A stretch of 64,000 nt of DNA, taken from NCBI GenBank assembly GCA_018394315.1, contig CP074575.1, positions 496,001 to 560,000 on the forward strand, in the 5' to 3' direction. The position numbers and the translations under genes were made by a program. This DNA comes from Mycoplasmatota bacterium. GTDB taxonomy: Bacteria > Bacillota_I > Bacilli_A > MAG-NZ. Position 1 is the first letter of the stretch. Every line of letters begins with the position of its first letter. The notes beneath the pieces were generated by a model. That model did not search any database and was not told the DNA's origin. It was given only the letters and a program-made list of their open reading frames with translations. Below, one piece after another: positions 58,025 to 64,000 of this stretch.

Positions 58025-59275
58025 CTATTCTTCCTTTAATAATAAGTTCAACACAATACCGACTACCGCTGCCAAAGACATTCCAGTTAATGAAGCGGCA
58101 TCGTTTATAGAGAAACTAGCTCCACCTAATCCTATTACTAACATTGATGCAACGATGACAATATTTCTAGTTTTTGATAAATCGACTTTTGATTCAATCA
58201 TTACTTTCAATCCATTTCCAGCAATTAAACCAAATAGTAGAATCAAGATACCACCCATAACTGGAGTGGGAATAGTAGAAATAAGAGCAGTAAATTTTCC
58301 GATGAAAGATAGTATTATTGCGATAATTGCAGCCCCACCAGTAACATAAACAGAAGCTACTTTTGTCATTCCTACTACACCTGTATTTTCTCCGTATGTC
58401 GTGTTAGCAGGACCACCTAGTGCGGCAGATACAAATGTTGCTAATCCATCACCCAGTAGCGTTTTATCTAATCCTGGATCTTCGATGAAATTTCTCTTTG
58501 TGATAGATCCTAATACTTTATGGTCTCCAATATGCTCAGCTATTGTTACGAATGCTATCGGAGCAAACATTGCTACTGCTCTCCAATCAAACGAATATGA
58601 ACCAATAAAATTGAAATTCGGTAGTGCAAAGAAACTTGCTTCTGTAAATGGTGAAAAGTCAACCATGCCCATAAATAATGAAACCATATAACCAATTATG
58701 ATACCACCTAAGATAGGTACGATTTTAAAGAATCCCTTCGCCTTTGTAGCGATGAAAGTTGTTGCTAAGAAAGTAATAGCGGCTATGATAACATTCTTAG
58801 GGTCTGATGCTAATTCACCTAAATCAGGGTGTCCGGGGTTTATACCAGCTTGACCTGTTGCTACAGGAGCTAATCCGATACCGATGATCGCTATCATTGG
58901 TCCGATTACAACTGGTGGCAATAACTTATCTAACCAATTTTTCCCTACAAATCTGATAATAAGTGATACTATCATATAAATAAGTCCCACAACCATCAAC
59001 CCAACAAATGCTGACTCAACACCGAATTGCTGTGTTGCAATACTAATAGCTGCGATATAAGCAAATGAAGATCCTAAATATACTGGAACCTTTGCCTTCG
59101 TACATGCGATATAAATTAAGGTACCTATACCGCTTGCAAATAATGCTACTGAAATTGATAAACCGGTTAAGATAGGAACTAATACTGTTGCGCCAAACAT
59201 TGCGAATACATGTTGGAAACTTAATAACGCCCACAATCCCTTTGCTGGTTTTTCTTTAATATCTAATACTAACAT
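58025..59275 (-). CDS. uraA: Uracil permease (NCS2 family)
   Basis: This 416-residue permease has about 14 segments and the NCS2 marks QHVFAMFGATVLVPILTGL near the start, VPVYLGSSFAYI, and AEHIGDHKVLG with the catalytic Glu and nearby substrate His. The PyrR-type leader upstream shows pyrimidine control and so supports uracil as substrate. ATG 59275 follows AAGGAGGAG; the longer frame reads through the leader. Confidence 0.93.
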   Translation of the reverse strand: MLVLDIKEKPAKGLWALLSFQHVFAMFGATVLVPILTGLSISVALFASGIGTLIYIACTKAKVPVYLGSSFAYIAAISIATQQFGVESAFVGLMVVGLIYMIVSLIIRFVGKNWLDKLLPPVVIGPMIAIIGIGLAPVATGQAGINPGHPDLGELASDPKNVIIAAITFLATTFIATKAKGFFKIVPILGGIIIGYMVSLFMGMVDFSPFTEASFFALPNFNFIGSYSFDWRAVAMFAPIAFVTIAEHIGDHKVLGSITKRNFIEDPGLDKTLLGDGLATFVSAALGGPANTTYGENTGVVGMTKVASVYVTGGAAIIAIILSFIGKFTALISTIPTPVMGGILILLFGLIAGNGLKVMIESKVDLSKTRNIVIVASMLVIGLGGASFSINDAASLTGMSLAAVVGIVLNLLLKEE

Positions 59276-59299
59276 TTCTACTCCTCCTTGTATTTTAAA

Positions 59300-59384
59300 T
59301 AAAAAAACCCTCAGTCCGAGACTAAAGGGTATACTATTCAAAAAGTATTAAATATGAATATTCCCTTGCTAGCCTCTCTGGACT
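59300..59384 (-). promoter_or_regulatory. PyrR-binding attenuator of uraA
   Basis: The minus strand has the PyrR loop sequence TCCAGAGAGGCTAGCAAGG (59364-59382) and then a terminator, ACCCTTTAGTC with GACTGAGGGT and seven T (59301-59330). With UMP, PyrR would bind the first part and allow the terminator. Confidence 0.9.
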
Positions 59385-59404
59385 AAATTAAAAGTACTAA
59401 TACA

Positions 59405-59432
59405 ATTATACATAACGAAACCATTAATGCAA
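59405..59432 (-). promoter_or_regulatory. uraA promoter
   Basis: On the minus strand TTGCAT (59427-59432), 16 bases, TATAAT (59405-59410), about 20 bases before the PyrR element. Confidence 0.7.
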
Positions 59433-59449
59433 TAGTTTTTATATAAATC

Positions 59450-59476
59450 ACAAATGCATCGTGCTCTCATATATTA
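59450..59476 (+). promoter_or_regulatory. Candidate SigK promoter of yabG
   Basis: AC at 59450-59451, 16 bases, then CATATATTA (59468-59476), an exact fit to the SigK -10 CATANNNTA. yabG is a SigK gene in B. subtilis. Confidence 0.6.
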
Positions 59477-59490
59477 AACTAGGTGGTAGA

Positions 59491-60261
59491 ATGTTTGTTG
59501 TTGGGGACATTGTTAGTAGAAAATCATATAACAATGATTTGAATTTCAAAATCATATCGATAGATGGTAATATCGCATACCTAGTGGCTCGTGCATATAG
59601 ATTGCTTGCAGACGCCGAACTCGATGATCTAGAAAAAGAAAATTTAAAAGTGAGAGAAAGAGAAGATAAAAAAGAAAAGATATACAAGGAAGGTGTTAAG
59701 AAATTTTTACCAAAAGTTACCAAGAGATACGTAACAGGGAAGATACTACACATTGATGGAGACGAGGAGTATTTGAACAAATGTATGAGTCTATATGAAA
59801 GTGTTGGAGTTTATTGTAATGGAGTATATGTTGAAGAGCCTCAAATGAAGTTTCACGTGGAACGATTGATAAAGAAATATCGTCCTTCAATAGTGGTTAT
59901 TACTGGTCATGACTCATATGATAGTTCTGACATTAGGGATCTAAGAAGTTATAAGAACTCACAAAACTTTGCTGATGCTGTAAGTGAGGTAAGAAGTAAA
60001 TACTCTATAAATGATATCCTTGTCATCGCGGGAGCCTGTCAATCTCATTTTGAAGCTCTTATAGCATCTGGTGCTAATTATGCATCAAGTCCAAAGAGAA
60101 AGAATATACATGCATTTGACCCAGCAATTTTAGCAATTAAAGCAGCAGCAACATCCTTTGATAGGATTATTAACATGAATGATGTTTTTAAACACTCGTT
60201 TATAAAAAAAGAAGGTCTAGGTGGAGTGGAAAGTTTCGGAAAATTAAGAGTGCTAGTGTGA
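59491..60261 (+). CDS. yabG: Sporulation-specific protease YabG
   Basis: This 256-residue protein matches YabG (peptidase U57): MFVVGDIVSRKSYNNDLNFKI, VTGKILHIDGDEEYLNKCMSLYE, SIVVITGHDSYD and VIAGACQSHFEALIASGANYASSPKRKNIHAFDPA. YabG processes spore coat proteins. ATG 59491 follows AGGTGG; the 30 bases upstream in frame cover the SigK -10. It carries a parS-like site inside. In B. subtilis it also follows ksgA. Confidence 0.93.
   Translation: MFVVGDIVSRKSYNNDLNFKIISIDGNIAYLVARAYRLLADAELDDLEKENLKVREREDKKEKIYKEGVKKFLPKVTKRYVTGKILHIDGDEEYLNKCMSLYESVGVYCNGVYVEEPQMKFHVERLIKKYRPSIVVITGHDSYDSSDIRDLRSYKNSQNFADAVSEVRSKYSINDILVIAGACQSHFEALIASGANYASSPKRKNIHAFDPAILAIKAAATSFDRIINMNDVFKHSFIKKEGLGGVESFGKLRVLV
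59849..59864 (-). other. parS: parS-like site 3, inside yabG
   Basis: Read on the minus strand CGTTCCACGTGAAACT matches parS at 14 of 16 positions and shares its 14-base core with the rnmV site. Confidence 0.65.
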
Positions 60262-60282
60262 TATAATTACGTTGGTGATAAT

Positions 60283-61125
60283 ATGGAAGTCTATGAGAAA
60301 GCGTATGCGAAAATCAATTTAACCTTAAATGTACTTGGGAAGAGAGAAGATGGATACCATGATTTGTTGATGATTATGACTCCAATCTCTCTTATGGATG
60401 AATTAATTATTGAAGACTCACATTGTGATGATGTATCATGCAATATCGATGAACTAAACGGAAGAAACAATATTGTGTTTAAAACAATTGAAACAATCAA
60501 GAGTTCATATGATATTGACAGAAGTGTAAAAGTTACTGTTAATAAAAAAATCCCTATTGGAGCTGGATTAGGTGGGGGTAGCGCAGATTGTGCAGCTACG
60601 TTAAGAGGGCTTAATAAGTTGTGGGAGTTGAATTTATCATTAGATGAACTAGCTGATATTGGTTTAGAATTGGGCGCGGATGTTCCCTTTTGTGTTTATA
60701 ATAGACAAGCAGTGGTTTCTGGCATTGGTGAGCAAATCAAATTTATAGACGGGCTGAGTAGTTATGTTGTTTTGGTAAATCCCAATGAGCAAGTTTCTAC
60801 AAAAAGAATATTTGAGAGTACTGATTTGAATTATATTAAAAAACACATTGATCAACATATAAGTCTTTTTAGAGAAAACGATATCTCCTCCCTAAAAAAA
60901 ATATTATTTAATGATCTTCAAGATATTACATTGAGTATTAGTAGTGAGTGTAGAAAAATATATGAGATTATTAATGATGTTGATGATTCGTTCTTGATGA
61001 CAGGGTCTGGTTCTACTTTCTTTTCTATATATAGCAATTATAATAAAGCCAACAAAATTGCTGAAATCCTTTCGAAAAAGGGCATTAATTCAATTGTGGC
61101 TACTATAATGTGCAATAATTGTTAA
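60283..61125 (+). CDS. ispE: 4-diphosphocytidyl-2-C-methyl-D-erythritol kinase
   Basis: This 280-residue GHMP kinase works in the MEP isoprenoid pathway. It has AYAKINLTLNVLGKREDGYHDLLMIM, the ATP loop KKIPIGAGLGGGSADCAATLRGLN (about 86-109), LGADVPFC and a GSGSTFF motif near the end. GGTGAT precedes ATG 60283. It follows yabG. Confidence 0.96.
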   Translation: MEVYEKAYAKINLTLNVLGKREDGYHDLLMIMTPISLMDELIIEDSHCDDVSCNIDELNGRNNIVFKTIETIKSSYDIDRSVKVTVNKKIPIGAGLGGGSADCAATLRGLNKLWELNLSLDELADIGLELGADVPFCVYNRQAVVSGIGEQIKFIDGLSSYVVLVNPNEQVSTKRIFESTDLNYIKKHIDQHISLFRENDISSLKKILFNDLQDITLSISSECRKIYEIINDVDDSFLMTGSGSTFFSIYSNYNKANKIAEILSKKGINSIVATIMCNNC

Positions 61126-61148
61126 AATATGGAAAATTATGTTATAAT
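61119..61148 (+). promoter_or_regulatory. spoVG promoter (SigA-type)
   Basis: TTGTTA (61119-61124), 18 bases, TATAAT (61143-61148). It begins within the end of ispE. No clear SigH motif was seen. Confidence 0.5.
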
Positions 61149-61184
61149 GTAGTATAAACACTAATACATAGCGGGGAGGATATT

Positions 61185-61439
61185 ATGAATATAACTGATG
61201 TAAGGTTAATTAAAGTAGACGGACAAAATCGTCTTAGAGCCATTGCTGCAATAACAATTGATGAGTGCTTTGTTGTACATGAGTTAAGAGTAATTGAAGG
61301 CGATAATGGACTCTTTGTTGCGATGCCGAGTAGAAAACGTACTAATGGTGAGTACAAGGATATCGCACATCCGATTAACCAAGAGACAAGAAAAATGATT
61401 GAAGAAAAAGTTCTAGAAGCATACTCTTTAGCTGAGTAA
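61185..61439 (+). CDS. spoVG: Regulatory protein SpoVG
   Basis: This 84-residue protein is a standard Spo[53 protein letters not shown]. It binds nucleic acid and affects septation, sporulation and other traits, and occurs also in non-spore-formers. The terminal basic helix is shorter than in B. subtilis. GGGGAGG precedes ATG 61185. Confidence 0.96.
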   Translation: MNITDVRLIKVDGQNRLRAIAAITIDECFVVHELRVIEGDNGLFVAMPSRKRTNGEYKDIAHPINQETRKMIEEKVLEAYSLAE

Positions 61440-61443
61440 GTAC

Positions 61444-61470
61444 GCCAACAATTTTGTTGGCTTTCTTTTT
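61444..61470 (+). terminator. Terminator after spoVG
   Basis: GCCAACA (61444-61450) pairs with TGTTGGC (61455-61461), then TTTCTTTTT. Confidence 0.8.
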
Positions 61471-61484
61471 GCAAGCGCTTTTAT
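61469..61484 (+). promoter_or_regulatory. Possible CcpA (cre) site before prs
   Basis: TTGCAAGCGCTTTTAT fits WTGNAANCGNWWNCAW with one mismatch. It lies between the spoVG terminator and prs. Confidence 0.4.
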
Positions 61485-61569
61485 CAAAAAATTCCAACTA
61501 AAACTTTATAAGAGCTAAATAATAATGTAAAATAAAAATGAAAAGATCGAATAATAGGAGGAATTATAA

Positions 61570-62529
61570 ATGGCAGTTTTGTATGGTAAGAAAATCAAGT
61601 TATTTTCTTTAGGATCCAACAATGAACTTGCAGCAGAAATATCGGAATATATCGATGTACCTCTATCTTCAATTTCAGTTAAGGAGTTTGCAGACGGAGA
61701 AGTTAATATTAATATTGAAGAGACAGTGAGAGAACATGATGTATTCATAGTTCAAAGTACGAATGAACCAGTAAATGATAATTACATGAAATTACTAATA
61801 ACAATTGACGCACTTAAAAGGGCTTCCGCAAGAAACATAAATGTAATTATGCCTTACTATGGTTATTCAAGACAAGATAGAAAAGCTAAATCTAGACAAC
61901 CAATATCAGCTAAATTGATTGCAGATTTAATTCAAGTTGCTGGAGCAACAAGAGTATTAACAATGGATTTACATGCGTCACAAATACAGGGTTTCTTTGA
62001 TATACCTATTGATAACTTAGTTGCCTTCCCTTCTATTGCGGACTATTTTGAATCAATGAATTTTAAGGATTCAGTTGTTGTTTCACCTGATCACGGAGGA
62101 GCAACAAGAGCTAGACAATTGGCAGATGCACTATCAGTACCGATAGCAATTATAGATAAAAGCAGACCACTACCAAATGTTGCTGAAGTAATGGGGATTA
62201 TTGGCGATGTTGAAAATAAAACGTGTATTATTATTGATGATATGATTGATACTGCAGGAACTCTAACAGTTGCAGCTAGTGCTTTAATGGAACATGGAGC
62301 AAAAGAGGTATATGCTTCTTGTACTCATCCTATTTTTTCTGGACCTGCAATCGATAGAATTAATAACTCAGTTCTAAAGGAAGTTGTGGTTACTAATACA
62401 ATCCAATTATCTGAAAATAAAAAAACTCGTAAAGTAAAACAATTATCTGTGTCTGACCTATTTGGTCAAGCAGTGTTGAATATCATTAATGGAGAACCAC
62501 TAAGTGGATTATTCGAAAGAAGACATTAA
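61570..62529 (+). CDS. prs: Ribose-phosphate pyrophosphokinase
   Basis: This 319-residue enzyme makes PRPP from ribose 5-phosphate and ATP. It has [60 protein letters not shown] and the PRPP loop [24 protein letters not shown] precedes ATG 61570. glmU, which lies between spoVG and prs in B. subtilis, is absent. Confidence 0.97.
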   Translation: MAVLYGKKIKLFSLGSNNELAAEISEYIDVPLSSISVKEFADGEVNINIEETVREHDVFIVQSTNEPVNDNYMKLLITIDALKRASARNINVIMPYYGYSRQDRKAKSRQPISAKLIADLIQVAGATRVLTMDLHASQIQGFFDIPIDNLVAFPSIADYFESMNFKDSVVVSPDHGGATRARQLADALSVPIAIIDKSRPLPNVAEVMGIIGDVENKTCIIIDDMIDTAGTLTVAASALMEHGAKEVYASCTHPIFSGPAIDRINNSVLKEVVVTNTIQLSENKKTRKVKQLSVSDLFGQAVLNIINGEPLSGLFERRH

Positions 62530-62556
62530 AGAAATATTCATCCCAAACTATTTAAT

Positions 62557-62592
62557 TAAAAAGTCTAGACAACTTAATGTTTAGACTTTTTT
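62557..62592. terminator. Bidirectional terminator between prs and the ABC-F gene
   Basis: AAAAAGTCTA (62558-62567) pairs with TAGACTTTTT (62582-62591). It overlaps the stop codon of the ABC-F gene. Confidence 0.7.
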
Positions 62593-64000
62593 ACATCATA
62601 TCTATCAATGCCTCGTACTCTTGTTCGTATAGTTCTTTTTCGTAAATTTGAGTTTCAATTAATTTGAAGTCAGGCTTTTCTTTCGTTAATTCATTGGAAA
62701 TAATATCTTCACACTGTATAATTAGGTTCTCAATTTTTTCGATATCTTTTGTGTAATCCTTTTCGATATTTGTTGGTCTTATCTTTTGAATCTTCTTTAC
62801 CTTACTTTTTATTTCTTTCTTTTCGAAATAGATATCATAATCACCATCATACCTGTTTATTTTTTTATCTTCAATACAAAGAATGTAGTGAGATAACTTA
62901 TTAATAAAATATCTATCATGAGAAATTATAAATAGAGTTCCTGGGTAGTCTAGTAATGCCTGTTCTAACATTTCCTTTGACTCAACATCAAGATGGTTTG
63001 TAGGTTCGTCAAGTAACAGTAAGTTTGTATCACTATTAACCATTTTACATAATTCTAAACGAGATTTTTCCCCTCCAGAAATATCTCCAACTGCTTTAAA
63101 CACATCATCCCCATAGAATAAGAAGCTTGCTAATTTATTTCTTGCTTCACCAACAGTCATAGGATTTGAATTTCTAAATTCCTGTAAAATTGTCCTATTT
63201 GGGTATTGATAAACTATCTCCTGTGATAAGACTCCAATTTTTGTTTTACCTGAGAGCGTAATCTTACCTTGGTAGTCCATTTCGTTAAGAATTGATTTAA
63301 AGATAGTAGATTTACCAGTACCGTTTTTGCCAATTAGGAATGCCCTATCAGTATAGCGTACAGTGAAGTTGACATTATCCAAGAGTAGGGAATCAAAGGA
63401 TTTAGAATAATTTTCAATCTTAATAACTTCTTTACCAGTTCGACCGATGTTATTGAAATTTAAGTTGAAAGTTTTTTGAATAAGTGGTTTATCTAACTTA
63501 TGCATTTTATCTAATTTTTTCTCAATTGTTTTAGCTCTTCTAAACATTTTATCGCTATCTCTCATTCTACCCCATATGCGAAAACGTTCTATCTGATCTT
63601 CCATTTTTTTGATTTTCTTCTCTTGGTTTGCATAGGACTTCCATAAAGTATCCATTAATTTTGCTTTTTCTTTTACATAGAATGAGTAATTACCATGATA
63701 AACTTTAGCTCTCCCTAATTCAATATTGATGATCTTGTTGGTAATTCTATCTAACAAATATCTATCATGTGAAATAATTAATACAGATCCCTTGTACTTT
63801 TGTAAATACCCTTCTAACCAACTAATTGACTGTAAATCAAGATGATTACTCGGTTCATCTAGCAAAAGTATGTCAGGTTTCTCTAGTAAAATTTTTCCCA
63901 ATATAACCCTACTTTTCTCACCACCACTTAAAATAGAAAAAGGTTTATCAAGTAAGACTTTGGATATATTTAATCCCTTGATTATTTTATTGAATTCGGT
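62591..64000 (-). CDS. ABC-F family ATPase, C-terminal part
   Basis: The gene enters from beyond the window end, so its start is not seen. It shows the first signature LSGGEKSR and Walker B ILLLDEPSNHLDL, a charged linker (WKSYANQEKKIKKMEDQIERFRIW), a second nucleotide domain with LIGKNGTGKSTIFKSIL, ISGGEKSRLEL and LLLLDEPTNHLD, and a coiled tail. No membrane part. ABC-F proteins act on the ribosome, in stalling relief or antibiotic protection. The subfamily cannot be fixed. Confidence 0.93.
   Translation of the reverse strand, partial: TEFNKIIKGLNISKVLLDKPFSILSGGEKSRVILGKILLEKPDILLLDEPSNHLDLQSISWLEGYLQKYKGSVLIISHDRYLLDRITNKIINIELGRAKVYHGNYSFYVKEKAKLMDTLWKSYANQEKKIKKMEDQIERFRIWGRMRDSDKMFRRAKTIEKKLDKMHKLDKPLIQKTFNLNFNNIGRTGKEVIKIENYSKSFDSLLLDNVNFTVRYTDRAFLIGKNGTGKSTIFKSILNEMDYQGKITLSGKTKIGVLSQEIVYQYPNRTILQEFRNSNPMTVGEARNKLASFLFYGDDVFKAVGDISGGEKSRLELCKMVNSDTNLLLLDEPTNHLDVESKEMLEQALLDYPGTLFIISHDRYFINKLSHYILCIEDKKINRYDGDYDIYFEKKEIKSKVKKIQKIRPTNIEKDYTKDIEKIENLIIQCEDIISNELTKEKPDFKLIETQIYEKELYEQEYEALIDMM

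Overview
The window is AT-rich, single-stranded-bias chromosomal DNA around a bacterial replication origin. The order rpmH - (oriC) - dnaA - dnaN - yaaA - recF - gyrB - gyrA, AGGAGG-type ribosome sites, T-boxes, a PyrR leader, the RNA polymerase delta subunit, RNase M5 and an LTA-synthase-like enzyme all point to a low-GC Gram-positive (Firmicutes/Bacilli). TGA is used as a stop, so the code is standard and the organism is not a Mycoplasma-type mollicute. A scattered set of sporulation genes (yabP, yabQ, bofA, gerQ, cwlJ, yabG, spoVG) suggests an endospore former or a recent descendant of one. Gene order departs from Bacillus subtilis in many places, which fits a deep Bacilli lineage (for example Haloplasma/Turicibacter-like); that placement is inference.

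Layout. 1-4 kb: end of ftsH, rqcP-yabP-yabQ, lysS and an MntP-like membrane protein. 4-12.4 kb: ZIP transporter, M20 amidohydrolase, fba-pyrG-rpoE (with a promoter and terminator-like attenuator before pyrG), ywiB, bofA and a Na/Pi cotransporter. 12.4-19 kb: a TetR-RND efflux pair and a CadA/CadC-type metal efflux pair, each with visible operators. 19-23.5 kb: dnaX-ebfC-recR and the divergent mnmE. 23.5-31 kb is the accessory part: a decayed CPBP-like gene, a TtcA-like enzyme, an unknown membrane protein, a four-gene NfeD/SPFH operon containing a gene with no usual start codon, a conserved gene interrupted by two amber codons, an AlkD-like protein and a PadR/DUF4097 pair with a large palindromic promoter. 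31-37 kb: asnS with its T-box, rmuC, a permuted papain-like protein, and khpB-yidC-rnpA-rpmH. 37.5-46.4 kb: origin and dnaA-to-gyrA. 46.5-64 kb: LTA-synthase-like sulfatase, serS with T-box, leucyl aminopeptidase, HIT, Gx transporter, cwlJ-gerQ, pta, EamA, aldo/keto reductase, rnmV-ksgA, PyrR-controlled uraA, yabG-ispE, spoVG, prs and the 3' part of an ABC-F gene.

How it fits together. Transcription mostly runs away from about 37.6 kb on both sides, as expected for an origin. Three parS-like sites lie 18-22 kb to the right of it, so the region may also load ParB. Two tRNA synthetases are under T-box control (specifiers AAC and TCA), pyrimidine uptake is under PyrR control, and several sporulation genes carry plausible SigE or SigK promoter sequences. 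No CRISPR array, prophage, insertion sequence, rRNA or tRNA gene was recognised.
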